Source of the DNA: CAKZLS01 sp963771545
GTDB taxonomy: Bacteria; Pseudomonadota; Alphaproteobacteria; Rhodospirillales; Defluviicoccaceae
Direction: 5' to 3'
Length of the DNA: 64,000 nucleotides
NCBI GenBank assembly: GCA_963771545.1
Contig: CAVYTX010000002.1
Location: 2,418,001-2,482,000 of the forward strand
Shown here piece by piece: positions 9,467-19,261 of this stretch (position 1 is the stretch's first letter; each line of letters starts with the position of its first letter). Position numbers and translations under genes: made by a program. The notes beneath the pieces are model-generated. The model was not told the DNA's origin. It saw only the letters and a list, made by a program, of their open reading frames with translations, and did no database searches.

Positions 9467-11170
9467 TCAGGACAGCCACACCTTGTTGTAATGATGCTCC
9501 ACGGCCGGATGGGCGTAAATGTTCTTGACCCGTTCATTGGCGGCGATGAACACCGCCCTCCACGACGACTGGGAAATGATGGCGTCGTCCTGCAGGATTT
9601 TCTCCAGCTTGGCCATCACCGCGCGCCGGGCCATGGGATCGAGAATGCCCTCCGCCTGGTCGAGCAACGCATCGAACTCCGGATTGGCGTAACCGGTTTC
9701 GTTCCAGATGACGCCGCTGCGGTAGGCCAGGCCGAGCGTCTGGACGCCGAGCGCGCGATGCGCCCATGCGGTGAACCCGAACGGCGTCGATAGCCAGCGA
9801 TCCCAATACGTGCCGCCGGGCATGACATTGATGGCGATGTCGATGCCGGTGGGAAGGCACATCTCGCGCAGCGCCTTGCAGACATTCTGGTCCCAGGTGG
9901 GATTGGCGACGCAGTCGATGGTCAGCCGGATGCCGTCCGGATATCCGGCCTCGGCGATGCGCTTCCGGGCGAGATCATAGTCCTGTTGCAGCTTGGGCAG
10001 CTCGGCGTATTCCGGATGGATCGGAGCGACGTGATGATCCTCGCCGGGCGCGCCGTAGCCTCGATCGACGATCCGCTGCATTTCCTCGTGATCGACGCTG
10101 GCCTGGATCGCCTGGCGCAGCAGCTTGTTGTCGAAGGGCTTCCCGGTCACCCGCATGCGGGCCACGCCGCATTGGGCAGTCACCGTTTCATACAGCCGTA
10201 AGTGGGGAATAGCCTTGATGGTGTCCAAATGGTCGATGCCGGTGCGGAAGTTGCAGTCCACTTGATCCGAGGCCAGGGCGGCGATCTGCGCCGCCGGGTC
10301 GTCGCCATGATCGATGTAGGTGATCCGGTCGAGATAGACGTCGCCGCCCCACCAGGGCGCGTCCGTGCGTTTGACCAGAACCGCCTTTTCGCCAACCGTG
10401 AACGTTTCGAGCGTGAACGCTCCCGTCCCAACCGGGTTCTTGGACAGATCGCCACCATCGTCGTCGAAACGGCGGTTGACGATCAGCGCCGGGTAATCGG
10501 CCATGTTTTCCGGCAGCGCGAGGTCGGGGCGGCTTAAATGGAAGCGAACGGTATGATCGTCGACCTTCTCGATGACGCCCTCGGCCGCCACCGTCGACGT
10601 CATCGGCTTGCCGTCCTTATCCTTCTTTCCGGTATCCACGGTGGTCGTCATGGAACCGAACCGGCCCTGGTTGGAGGAACCCGTTCGGGGATCGAGCCAG
10701 CGCCGGAAGTTGAAAATCACGTCATCGGCGTTGAAGGCGTCGCCGTTGGACCACTTGACCCCCTTGCGCAAATGGAAGGTCCAGGTTTTCAGATCCTCGG
10801 AAGCCTCCCAGCTTTCGGCCAGATAGGGTTCGGCGAAGTTTTCGTGATTGATCCGCACCAGCGGTTCCACCATGTGGCGGGCCACATTGCCCTTCTCCGA
10901 CCAATCGTAGGTGGCTGGATCGGTGATCTCCATGACATTCATGGAACAGCGCAGATTGCCGCCGGATTTCGGCGTTTCCGTCGCGGCCCGCGCCGAACGG
11001 ACCGCTCCCTCGCCGCCGACGAGCCCGGCCATGGCGTACGCGGCGCCGGCGGAGGCGCCGAGCAGCGTCGCGGTGCGCAGGAACTCACGCCGGCCGATCG
11101 CGCCCTTGCGCAGAAGTTCCTTCAATTCCGGGATATAAGGATGCAGTTTTCCGGGGCGATGATCCGCCAT
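9467..11170 (-). CDS. ABC transporter substrate-binding protein, family 5 (peptide/opine type), Tat-exported
   Basis: 567 residues. A twin-arginine signal (RREFLRTATLLG, Arg 27-28, followed by a hydrophobic Ala-rich stretch) sends it to the periplasm. The mature part has family-5 features: YDWSEKGNVARHMVEPLV, WTFHLRKGVKWSNGDAF, ADDVIFNFRRW and IDRGYG-like late segments. It captures the solute for the permeases encoded downstream. The ATG at 11170 has a GAGAAGG ribosome binding site; the longer frame to 11257 is unlikely. Tat export suggests folding before transport. The ligand cannot be deduced. Confidence 0.92.
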   Translation of the reverse strand: MADHRPGKLHPYIPELKELLRKGAIGRREFLRTATLLGASAGAAYAMAGLVGGEGAVRSARAATETPKSGGNLRCSMNVMEITDPATYDWSEKGNVARHMVEPLVRINHENFAEPYLAESWEASEDLKTWTFHLRKGVKWSNGDAFNADDVIFNFRRWLDPRTGSSNQGRFGSMTTTVDTGKKDKDGKPMTSTVAAEGVIEKVDDHTVRFHLSRPDLALPENMADYPALIVNRRFDDDGGDLSKNPVGTGAFTLETFTVGEKAVLVKRTDAPWWGGDVYLDRITYIDHGDDPAAQIAALASDQVDCNFRTGIDHLDTIKAIPHLRLYETVTAQCGVARMRVTGKPFDNKLLRQAIQASVDHEEMQRIVDRGYGAPGEDHHVAPIHPEYAELPKLQQDYDLARKRIAEAGYPDGIRLTIDCVANPTWDQNVCKALREMCLPTGIDIAINVMPGGTYWDRWLSTPFGFTAWAHRALGVQTLGLAYRSGVIWNETGYANPEFDALLDQAEGILDPMARRAVMAKLEKILQDDAIISQSSWRAVFIAANERVKNIYAHPAVEHHYNKVWLS

Positions 11171-11429
11171 ACGCCTTCTCTCCCTCGCTTGCGGCTGACA
11201 CTCAGCCATAGTTGCCCCTGGTCCGTTAAAACAAGAACGACGGGCGCTCCTTAACAATATAGTGTCGTGAGAAGGACAGTCGCGAATTTCTCTCCCCGGC
11301 GCGGATATGTCCGGGAAGCCGGCCCCGACGAAGGGGAGTGCGTACGCGGACTCATTCCGCTATGTTCCGTCCGTTATGGTCCGGCGTGGAGCAGAGCGAT
11401 CCGGGCAACGCCCAATGAAAGGTTTTGTC

Positions 11430-11792
11430 ATGGCATCCGTACCGAGGTTTGTTGCGGCGGCGCTATGCCTTGCGCTTGTCTTCACCGTGCCCGCCACGGA
11501 CTCCGCGTGGGCGCAGAGTGACTACAGCGACGCCAAGCTGGAGTCCTTCGTCAAGGCGGCGATCCAGGTCGAGAACCTGATGCGGGAATACAAGCCGCGC
11601 GTAGACAGGGCGGAGAGCCCGCAGCGGGCCGACAGCCTGCGCGCGGAAGCCAAGGCCAAAATGGAGGCCACCATCGAGCAGACCCCGGGAATCACGCTCG
11701 ATGAATACGGCCGGATCCTCGTGGCTGCGGACACCGATCAAGCGCTCCATGACCGGATCGATACCATCTATCGTGCCACAAAAGCTCGGTGA
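11430..11792 (+). CDS. Secreted DUF4168-like protein
   Basis: 120 residues with a signal peptide (FVAAALCLALVFTVPATDSA, cleavage probably after AWA) followed by a helical domain. SDAKLESFVKAAIQVENLM and the late segment PGITLDEYGRILVAADTDQ match the DUF4168 pattern, in which paired helices end in a YxxIxxAxxxDxxL motif. Function in this family is unknown. The ATG at 11430 has an AAAGG site seven bases upstream; an in-frame ATG at 11415 is possible. The gene diverges from the peptide transporter operon and converges on prmA. Confidence 0.75.
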   Translation: MASVPRFVAAALCLALVFTVPATDSAWAQSDYSDAKLESFVKAAIQVENLMREYKPRVDRAESPQRADSLRAEAKAKMEATIEQTPGITLDEYGRILVAADTDQALHDRIDTIYRATKAR

Positions 11793-11802
11793 CCTGGTCC
11801 TT

Positions 11803-12678
11803 TTATCCCGCCGGGCGCGTCACGATCAAGGTTTGCCAATCGTCGATGGCGATGCGCCGGCGCAGCCGCAGTCCGGTCGCTCGGTGCGCCGCGAGAACGT
11901 CATGGGAGTCGCGCGCCAGGAATCCCGACAGCACGGCGACACCGCCGGGAGCGAGATGGCCCGCGAGGTCGCGCGCCATGCGCTTCAATGGCCGCGCAAG
12001 GATATTGCAGACGATGAGGTCGAAGTGCCGGCGCCGTTGTATTTCCGGGGCCGCGTAGCCATCGGCCAGAGTCGCTCGAACCCGGTGGCCCACGCCGTTC
12101 AGGCGGGCATTGGCTCGGGTAACGGAGACGGCCACACCGTCGATGTCGGCGGCCAGGACCGGGACACGCCATAGCTTGGCCATGGCGACGGCCAGGATGC
12201 CCGACCCGCATCCCATGTCGAGCGGTCTCTCGAACCGCTCGCGCGAGAGCCGGTCGAGCGCCCGCAGACAGCCGCTGGTGGAGGCGTGCCGCCCCGAACC
12301 GAAGGCGACGGCGGGATCGACGCGGAGCCCGATCCGGGCCGCCGGAATCGGGCCATCGAAATGCGAGCCATGAATGAAAAACCGGCCGATGCCGATGGGC
12401 GGGAATTCGGCCAGATTATCCGCCACCCAGTCTCTCGGCGGCAGTGCTTCGATACAAACGTCGGGCGCCGCGACACCCCCGGCGGCGGCGGCGAGTTCAA
12501 CGGCGACCCCGAACCGGACCGGATCGGGTCTCGCTCCGCACACCCCCTCGATCCGCCATTGCCCGCCGCCGCCTTCCATGCGGCACACCGCCTCGCAAAA
12601 AGGATCGAGGGCCGCCTCGAAGGTGAGGGCCGCGGCGGCCGGCGCCGACAAGCCGATCCTCCACAAGCCTTCGTCCAT
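11803..12678 (-). CDS. prmA: Ribosomal protein L11 methyltransferase
   Basis: 291 residues. The C-terminal Rossmann domain carries the SAM-binding DMGCGSGILAVAMAKL and the active-site loop FDLIVCNILARPL; DPAVAFGSGRHAST is the PrmA family signature that precedes it. The enzyme trimethylates L11 in the cytoplasm. The N-terminal L11-recognition domain is short and divergent. Its ATG overlaps the uvrD stop (ATGA), so the two genes are co-transcribed. Confidence 0.92.
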   Translation of the reverse strand: MDEGLWRIGLSAPAAAALTFEAALDPFCEAVCRMEGGGGQWRIEGVCGARPDPVRFGVAVELAAAAGGVAAPDVCIEALPPRDWVADNLAEFPPIGIGRFFIHGSHFDGPIPAARIGLRVDPAVAFGSGRHASTSGCLRALDRLSRERFERPLDMGCGSGILAVAMAKLWRVPVLAADIDGVAVSVTRANARLNGVGHRVRATLADGYAAPEIQRRRHFDLIVCNILARPLKRMARDLAGHLAPGGVAVLSGFLARDSHDVLAAHRATGLRLRRRIAIDDWQTLIVTRPAG

Positions 12679-14945
12679 CAGGCGGCTTCGACGAAGCTGT
12701 GAAGCACCTTCTTGGACCCGGCCTTCTCGAATTCGATGTCGAGCTTGTCGCCGTCGACCACGCGAACCCGGCCGTATCCGAACTTCTGATGAAACACGCG
12801 CTGCCCCACCTCGAACGGTCGCGCCGGAGCATCGCGGGGCGCGACCCGCTGCGAGGTCCCGTCGATCAGCGGAGCCGCCCGCCGGTCGGCCCAGTTCGCC
12901 CGGCCGGCCAAACCGCTCGCGAACGCGTCCGTGGCGCCCGCGGAACCCGCGCCGTGGCTCCCATACATGCCTCGCGGCGCCATCCGGTCCGTATGGTCGG
13001 CCGGCAATTCCGCGATAAACCGCGAGGGCGCGGCACTCTGCCAATAGCCGTAGACCCGGCGGCTCTCCGCGTGGCAAACCACCGCTCGCTTCCGCGCCCG
13101 GGTCAGCCCGACGTAGGCGAGGCGGCGTTCCTCCTCGAGCGCGGCCGCGCCGCCCTCGTCGAGCGCCCGCTGGTGCGGGAACAACCCCTCTTCCCAACCC
13201 GGCAGGAAAACGGTGTCGAATTCCAGACCCTTGGCGCTGTGCAGGGTCATCAGGGTGACCTTGTCGTCGCCGGCCGCCTCGTCGTTGTCCATAACCAGGC
13301 TGACGTGCTCGAGAAACGCCCCCAGGCTCTCGAATTCGGCGAGCGCGGCCACCAGTTCCTTGAGGTTCTCAAGGCGGCCCGGCGCCTCCGGGCTACGGTC
13401 GTTCTGCCACATGGCGGTGTAGCCGGACTCGTCGAGTATCAGCTTGGCCAGCTCCGGATGCGGCATCACCGGCAGCAATCCCCGCCACCGGCCAAAATCC
13501 GCCAACACCCGCGCCAGCGTCTGCCGGGCCCTCGCCTTGAGTTCGTCCGTTTCCACCAGCCGCGCCGCGGCGGCGCCCAGCGACGAGCCCTCGGCCCGCG
13601 CCAACATATGAATGCCGCGCAAACTCGCCGAGCCCAGGCCGCGCTTGGGGACATTGACGATCCGCTCGAACGCGAGGTCGTCGTCCGGCTGAACCAGGAC
13701 CCGGAAGTAAGCAATAGCGTCGCGGATCTCCTGGCGCTCATAAAAGCGCGCGCCGCCGATCACCCGGTACGGCAGACCGATGGTGATCAACCGTTCCTCG
13801 AACTCGCGGGTTTGGAAACCGGCGCGGACCAGGACCGCCATCTCGTTGAGGGCGTGGCCACTGGTCTGAAGCGCCTCCATTTCCTCGCAGACAACGCGCG
13901 CTTCGTCCTCTCCGTCCCAGGCGCCCTGAACCACGACTTTCTCGCCCTCGTCGATGGGCGTCCACAGGGTCTTGCCGAGGCGGCCCTGGTTGTGGGCGAT
14001 CAACTCGGAGGCGGCGCCCAGAATGTGCGGCGTGGACCGGTAGTTGCACTCCAGGCGCACCACCCGCGCGCCCGGAAAATCTTTTTCGAAACGCAGGATG
14101 TTGCCGACCTCGGCCCCTCGCCAAGAGTAGATGGACTGGTCGTCGTCGCCCACGCAGCAGATGTTGTGATGGACCTGCGCCAGCGCCCGGATCCACAAAT
14201 ACTGGGCCACGTTGGTGTCCTGGTACTCGTCCACCAAAAGATACCGGAACTGGTTTTGGTACTTGCCGAGAACCTGGGCGTCCTCGCGGAACAGCGTCAG
14301 GCAGTGCAGCAGCAGATCGCCGAAATCGGCGGCGTTGAACACCCGCAGCCGCTCCTGGTAGTCGCGATAGAGCTCGAGGGCCCAGCCGTCGGCCGCGTCC
14401 GCGCCCTCGGCCTCGGAAACCCGGTCGGGCGTCAGGCCGCGGTCCTTCCACCGCTGGATGACGCCAAGCACGACGCGCGGCGGCGATTTCTTGGCGTCGA
14501 CATTGCGGGCTTCCAGCAACTGCTTGATCAGGCGCAACTGATCGTCGGTATCGAGAATGGTGAAGTTGGGTTTCAGGCCTACAAGTTCGGCGTGCGAGCG
14601 CAGGATCCGCGCCGCGAGGGCATGGAAGGTGCCGACCCACCACCCCTCCACCGAACACCCGAGGAGCCTAGCCACCCGCTCGCGCATTTCGCGCGCCGCC
14701 TTGTTGGTGAAGGTCACCGCCATCACCTGCCACGGGCGCGCCATATTGCCCGCGAGTATATGCGCGAGGCGGGTCGTCAGCACCCGCGTCTTGCCGGTGC
14801 CGGCGCCGGCAAGGACAAGGACCGGGCCCTCGGTGGCCTCCACGGCCTCGCACTGCGTCGGGTTCAAGCCTTCCAGGTGAACCGAGGGCGGTGGCGGCGC
14901 CAATGGCCGCGGGGACGTATCCATGAGATCGAAGGGATCGGGCAT
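12678..14945 (-). CDS. uvrD: ATP-dependent DNA helicase UvrD/PcrA
   Basis: 755 residues of superfamily 1A. In order: Q-motif region LNPTQCEAVEATEGPVLV, Walker A AGAGTGKTRVLTTR, motif II VDEYQDTN, motif III GDDDQSIYSWRGA, motif IV LECNYRST, motif V TLMTLHSAKGLEFDTVF and motif VI AYVGLTRARKRA. The C-terminal segment PFEVGQRVFHQKFGYGRV, continuing in the same style, is the Tudor-like domain of PcrA/UvrD that contacts RNA polymerase. It unwinds DNA in nucleotide excision and mismatch repair. It is the first gene of a two-gene unit with prmA. Confidence 0.96.
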   Translation of the reverse strand: MPDPFDLMDTSPRPLAPPPPSVHLEGLNPTQCEAVEATEGPVLVLAGAGTGKTRVLTTRLAHILAGNMARPWQVMAVTFTNKAAREMRERVARLLGCSVEGWWVGTFHALAARILRSHAELVGLKPNFTILDTDDQLRLIKQLLEARNVDAKKSPPRVVLGVIQRWKDRGLTPDRVSEAEGADAADGWALELYRDYQERLRVFNAADFGDLLLHCLTLFREDAQVLGKYQNQFRYLLVDEYQDTNVAQYLWIRALAQVHHNICCVGDDDQSIYSWRGAEVGNILRFEKDFPGARVVRLECNYRSTPHILGAASELIAHNQGRLGKTLWTPIDEGEKVVVQGAWDGEDEARVVCEEMEALQTSGHALNEMAVLVRAGFQTREFEERLITIGLPYRVIGGARFYERQEIRDAIAYFRVLVQPDDDLAFERIVNVPKRGLGSASLRGIHMLARAEGSSLGAAAARLVETDELKARARQTLARVLADFGRWRGLLPVMPHPELAKLILDESGYTAMWQNDRSPEAPGRLENLKELVAALAEFESLGAFLEHVSLVMDNDEAAGDDKVTLMTLHSAKGLEFDTVFLPGWEEGLFPHQRALDEGGAAALEEERRLAYVGLTRARKRAVVCHAESRRVYGYWQSAAPSRFIAELPADHTDRMAPRGMYGSHGAGSAGATDAFASGLAGRANWADRRAAPLIDGTSQRVAPRDAPARPFEVGQRVFHQKFGYGRVRVVDGDKLDIEFEKAGSKKVLHSFVEAA

Positions 14946-15106
14946 GAATCATATATAGCATGCCGAGGCGATCGCCGCCGTCCGGAAATGAACCGCGCCT
15001 GGGTTTTGAGGTACTCGAAGGAGTGACGGTCGTATCGCGGATCGTCCCATGGGGGGCGTCCATCATTTCATGAGTTTCGATTCGCATTCGGCATACTTGG
15101 CGATCC

Positions 15107-16879
15107 TCAAGCGTGTTCCTGTCGGCGGTTCAACAACAAAGCCTGCGTGTATGCGTTGAAGGCGTCGGTTTCTCGCAAGCAACCCGCAAACGTTCGACTC
15201 TCCAGATCCTCGACTATGGCGATCTGGGTTTCACCGGACGTACGCGTCAATTTCAGCGCCGTTTCCAGATTGTCGTTCACGGTCAACAGGGGCGGTTCAC
15301 GGCGAACGAGGTCTTCGGCATAGACCAGGTTGTCGAGAACCGGGTCGTAGGCGGCCTCGCTGAGGTCGGCGAGGGCGAGGGTGCCGACGAGCTTGCCGTC
15401 CTCGTCCACAACGAAAAGCTGTCGCGACAGGGATTGCCGAAGCATCCGTTTCAGCAGCCCGAGGTTGATTTCGGGACCAATGACCTCGCACCGCATGGTC
15501 CTGACCTGGCTGACGCTGATGCCGCGAAGAAGGTTGGCCTGAAAGCCGCCATGGAGATCGAGCCCTCGCTGTTCCAGCATCCAGGTGAAGAAAGACTGGC
15601 CCTGAAACGGCCGAAAGATCAACACGCTGATGATGACCGCCATCATCACCGCAATGGTGATGTGGTAGTCGCCCGTCATCTCGAACACGATCAAGGACGT
15701 GGAAATCGGGGCTCCGAGGATCGCCGCCGCCACCGCCCCCATGCCAATCACGGCGTAGGCGCCCGCGCCGGCGGAGAGGTCCGGAGAAATGCTGGTGACG
15801 ACGATGCCATAGGCGCCACCCAGGGTGACGCCGATGACCAGCGACGGACTGAATACGCCGCCGCCGAAACCGAAGCCGAGGCTGATGGCCGTGGCCACGA
15901 GTTTCGCCAGGCAAATGGCCACCAGGAGTTGGAGCGCCAGCGAACCGGTCAACGCCATTTCCGTCACCGAGTAGCCGATACTCAGCACATGAGGAAACGG
16001 TATGGCGATCAGCCCCACAAGCGCGCCGCCGATGGCGGGCCGGATCCAGGCCGGTCCCGGGAGTTTGCCGGCCAGGGTATCAAGCAGCTTCACCGCGCGC
16101 ACGAACGCGATGGCGGCGATGCCGGCCAAAACCCCGAGCCCCAGGATTGCGGGGAATTCCCACAGCGAGATCATGCTGTGTTCGACAAGGGAAAACGCCG
16201 GGAAATTGCCGAAATACGCGCGCGAAACCATCGTGCCCGTGACGCTGGCGATAACCACGGGACCCAGCGAGCTGAGAGCATAGTGTCCGATCACCACTTC
16301 GTTGGCGAACAGCGCGCCGGCGATGGGCGCGTTGAAAGACGCGGCCACCGCGGCCGCCGCGCCGCACCCCAGCAAGGTGCGTGACAGCTGATGATTCATG
16401 TGGAGCCGCGCGGCGACCCAGCTTCCCAACGCCGAGCCGAGATGCACCGCCGGACCTTCACGGCCGACCGAGGCGCCGGCGCCGATGGATGTCGCGCTAA
16501 TCACCGCCGCCCAAAAGCCCGTCCGCGCCGACATCTGGCCGCCGTGAAGGGCGCTTGCCTCGATGGCGTCGGGGATCCCTTGAGGGCGGCGTCCGGGCAT
16601 CAGATAATGAATCATCAGTCCGACGATCAAGCCGCCAAGCGTCAAGGCCACCGGCACCCGCCACCACGGCAGACCGTCTCCGACAATCCAGAGCCCCTCG
16701 TTATCGGACCCGAGAAATAGCGTTTGGGCAAGGCCGATAGCCTCACGGAACACGATGATGGCGCCCCCGGTGCCCGCGCCCACGACCATCGCCATAACGG
16801 TCAGGATCAGCATGTCGTGACGCACCACTTGGCGCACCCTCAAAACAAGCCGATCCATGGTTGCGCGGATGCCGATCAT
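15107..16879 (-). CDS. ClC-family chloride channel/transporter with CBS domains
   Basis: About 590 residues. The membrane part carries the ClC signatures GREGPAVHLGS and GGGVFSPSLVIG; the selectivity-filter motif GSGIP is altered to RPQGIPDA. The cytoplasmic C-terminal 130 residues look like a paired CBS module, with LLKRMLRQSLSRQLFVVDED and GKLVGTLALADLSEA among its segments. ClC proteins are H+/Cl- antiporters or channels of the inner membrane. The ATG at 16879 follows an AGGG site, while a GTG at 16903 would add eight residues without one. Confidence 0.9.
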   Translation of the reverse strand: MIGIRATMDRLVLRVRQVVRHDMLILTVMAMVVGAGTGGAIIVFREAIGLAQTLFLGSDNEGLWIVGDGLPWWRVPVALTLGGLIVGLMIHYLMPGRRPQGIPDAIEASALHGGQMSARTGFWAAVISATSIGAGASVGREGPAVHLGSALGSWVAARLHMNHQLSRTLLGCGAAAAVAASFNAPIAGALFANEVVIGHYALSSLGPVVIASVTGTMVSRAYFGNFPAFSLVEHSMISLWEFPAILGLGVLAGIAAIAFVRAVKLLDTLAGKLPGPAWIRPAIGGALVGLIAIPFPHVLSIGYSVTEMALTGSLALQLLVAICLAKLVATAISLGFGFGGGVFSPSLVIGVTLGGAYGIVVTSISPDLSAGAGAYAVIGMGAVAAAILGAPISTSLIVFEMTGDYHITIAVMMAVIISVLIFRPFQGQSFFTWMLEQRGLDLHGGFQANLLRGISVSQVRTMRCEVIGPEINLGLLKRMLRQSLSRQLFVVDEDGKLVGTLALADLSEAAYDPVLDNLVYAEDLVRREPPLLTVNDNLETALKLTRTSGETQIAIVEDLESRTFAGCLRETDAFNAYTQALLLNRRQEHA

Positions 16880-16968
16880 GCTCAGCCCTGATTGGACGGT
16901 CACTGGGCGGAAAGTTTACACGGCGCCGACGGTTTGAAAAGCTTTACAAATGCAGGAAAAATCGGCGC

Positions 16969-17664
16969 TCACACGGCGTGAGCGTCGAGAGCGTAGCCCG
17001 CGCCCCGCACGGTGCGGATCACGTCGTCGCCGCCATGCTCGCCCAACGCCATGCGAAGGCGCCGGATGTGGACGTCGACGGTTCGCGACTCCACGTGAAT
17101 ATCCCGGCCCCAAATCCGGTCGAGAAGCTGCTCGCGCGAAAATACCCGATCCGGCCGCTCCATGAACAACCGCAACAACCGAAACTCCGTCGGCCCGAGG
17201 TGTATAGGCTTATCGTCGCGCATCACGCGATGGGTCCCCAGATCCATCACGATGTCGCCGAAGCTCAATTGTTCCCGCGCCAGCGAGGGACGCGACCGCC
17301 GCAGCACCGCGCGGACGCGGGCCACAAGTTCGCTCGGCGAGAAGGGCTTCACCACGTAATCGTCGGCGCCGCTGTCGAGCCCGCGAACGCGGTCGGTTTC
17401 CTCGCCGCGCGCGGTGACCATGACGATGGGCAGATCCTTGGTCTCCGGCCGGCCGCGCAGGGTTTGGCAGACGCGCAGGCCCGAGGTTCCGGGCAGCATC
17501 CAGTCTAGGACCATCAGGTCCGGCTGCTGTTCCTCCGCGGCCAGGAGCGCTTCCTCGCCGTCAAAGGCCAAGACGACGTCGCACCCCTCTTTCTCGAAGT
17601 TGTACCGCAGCACCTCGGCCTGTGCTTCCTCGTCTTCGACGATCAGGATCTTCGGCTTTATCAA
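16969..17664 (-). CDS. phoB: Phosphate regulon response regulator PhoB
   Basis: 231 residues. The receiver domain has the acidic pair (EDEE, residues 10-13), the phospho-acceptor Asp54 in MVLDWMLPG and Lys in VVKPFSPSE. The C-terminal winged helix has the OmpR/PhoB recognition region (FSREQLLDRIWG and SRTVDVHIRRLR). When phosphorylated by PhoR it activates the pst genes and other phosphate-starvation genes. It is the last gene of the unit, 20 bases after phoU. Confidence 0.96.
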   Translation of the reverse strand: MIKPKILIVEDEEAQAEVLRYNFEKEGCDVVLAFDGEEALLAAEEQQPDLMVLDWMLPGTSGLRVCQTLRGRPETKDLPIVMVTARGEETDRVRGLDSGADDYVVKPFSPSELVARVRAVLRRSRPSLAREQLSFGDIVMDLGTHRVMRDDKPIHLGPTEFRLLRLFMERPDRVFSREQLLDRIWGRDIHVESRTVDVHIRRLRMALGEHGGDDVIRTVRGAGYALDAHAV

Positions 17665-17684
17665 TAGCGTTTCTCGCTTCTCAG

Positions 17685-18407
17685 TCAGTTGTTGCTTGCC
17701 GGACGAACCACCATAAAATTGGATTCGTCGTCCTTCACGCGTTCGATGGCCGGCGCCTTGCCATGAACCAGAAAGTGGGTCATTTCCGCGATATTGGTCG
17801 CGTGATCGCCAACGCGTTCGAGGTTCTTGGCCACGAACAGAAGATGGGTACAGGACGTAATGTTGCGCGGATCCTCCATCATGTAGGTCAGGAGCTCGCG
17901 GAAAATACTAGTATACAGCGCATCCGCTTCTTCGTCCCGCTCCCAGACTCGATTAGCCCTCTCCAGATCGCGCGAGATATACGAATCGAGCGCCTCCTTG
18001 AACATTTCCTGCGCTAGTCGCCCAAGACGGCCCACGGTAAACGCTGGCGGCACCGGCGGCACCTCGGCGAGTGCCGACGTGCGTTTCGCGAGATTCTTGG
18101 CGTAATCGCCCACGCGCTCGATCATTGACGAAACCTTCAGCGCCCCGATGACATCGCGGAGGTCACGCGCCATCGGCTGTCGTAGGGCGAGAAGCGACAC
18201 GGCCAATTGATCCACCTCGCCTTCCAGATCATCGATGCGCTTGTCGGCCAGGGCAACCTGAAGCGCTTTCTCGGTATCCCGTTTTATCAACGCCTCCATG
18301 GCGTCGGCAAGCTGGGCCTCGGCCAATCCGCCCATTTCGGCGATGACGTGGCCAAGGCGATTGAGTTGATCGTCGAAGGATTTGACGATGTGTTCGGAAG
18401 CCATCAA
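17685..18407 (-). CDS. phoU: Phosphate signalling protein PhoU
   Basis: 240 residues made of two copies of a three-helix PhoU repeat, with the metal-binding type motifs ERVGDYAKNLAKR and ERVGDHATNIAEM about 90 residues apart. PhoU links the Pst transporter to PhoR and keeps the regulon off when phosphate is plentiful. It follows pstB by 22 bases. Confidence 0.96.
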   Translation of the reverse strand: MMASEHIVKSFDDQLNRLGHVIAEMGGLAEAQLADAMEALIKRDTEKALQVALADKRIDDLEGEVDQLAVSLLALRQPMARDLRDVIGALKVSSMIERVGDYAKNLAKRTSALAEVPPVPPAFTVGRLGRLAQEMFKEALDSYISRDLERANRVWERDEEADALYTSIFRELLTYMMEDPRNITSCTHLLFVAKNLERVGDHATNIAEMTHFLVHGKAPAIERVKDDESNFMVVRPASNN

Positions 18408-18429
18408 AAATTCTCCCTCTTGGTCCGGC

Positions 18430-19251
18430 TCAACCGAAGCGTCCGGTGATGTATCCCTGGGTCCGCTCGTCCCTGGGGTTGGTGAAGATCTGTTCGGTAT
18501 CGCCGACCTCCACCAATTCGCCCAGATGGAAAAAGCCCGTACGCTGCGAAACCCGCGCGGCCTGTTGCATGGAATGAGTGACGATCACGATGGTGTAGTT
18601 GACGCGCAACTCGTCGATCAGTTCCTCGATTTTCGCCGTCGCGATCGGATCGAGCGCCGAGCACGGCTCGTCCATGAGGATGACTTCGGGTTGGACGGCG
18701 ATCGCCCGGGCGATACACAACCGCTGCTGCTGACCGCCTGACAGGCCTGTTCCCGGTTCCTGCAGCCGATCCTTGACTTCGTTCAACAGTCCCGCCTTCC
18801 GCAGGCTGTCGTGGACGATGTCGTCCAGATCCGCCTTGCTCTTGGCAAACCCGTGAATCCGGGGTCCGTAACAGACGTTTTCGTAAATGGACTTGGGAAA
18901 CGGATTGGGTTTCTGGAACACCATGCCGACCCGGGCGCGGAGATGGACCGGGTCCATGTCCGGCGAATAGATATCCGAACCATCAAGCAGAATGTCGCCG
19001 GTCACTCGACAAATATCGATGGTGTCGTTCATGCGGTTGAGGCACCGGAGATAGGTGGATTTGCCGCATCCGGACGGTCCGATCAGCGACGTCACCTGGT
19101 TAGCGGGAATATCGAGACTAACATCGGTCAGCGCCTGTTTCTCGCTATAGTAAACGTTCACATCCCGCGTCATGAATTTTGGCGCGCTTTCCGCCGCGGT
19201 CGCACTTTCCGCTTTATCGGGCGCCACCGCTTCAGCCTGCATTGCCATCAT
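18430..19251 (-). CDS. pstB: Phosphate ABC transporter ATP-binding protein PstB
   Basis: 273 residues with Walker A GPSGCGKSTYLRCLNRMND, signature LSGGQQQRLCIARA and Walker B VILMDEPCSALDPIA, all specific to PstB. The first 27 residues are an extra Ala/Glu-rich leader before the conserved MTRDVNVYY. The ATG at 19251 has an AGGAGA site; ATGs at 19248 and 19242 are alternatives. It drives phosphate import through PstC and PstA. Confidence 0.97.
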   Translation of the reverse strand: MMAMQAEAVAPDKAESATAAESAPKFMTRDVNVYYSEKQALTDVSLDIPANQVTSLIGPSGCGKSTYLRCLNRMNDTIDICRVTGDILLDGSDIYSPDMDPVHLRARVGMVFQKPNPFPKSIYENVCYGPRIHGFAKSKADLDDIVHDSLRKAGLLNEVKDRLQEPGTGLSGGQQQRLCIARAIAVQPEVILMDEPCSALDPIATAKIEELIDELRVNYTIVIVTHSMQQAARVSQRTGFFHLGELVEVGDTEQIFTNPRDERTQGYITGRFG

Positions 19252-19261
19252 CTCCGCTCTC

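Noticed and set aside
12699..15026. Long plus-strand frame opposite uvrD (775 codons)
   Set aside because: Fully antisense to a clear UvrD helicase and without family features; typical of high-GC DNA.
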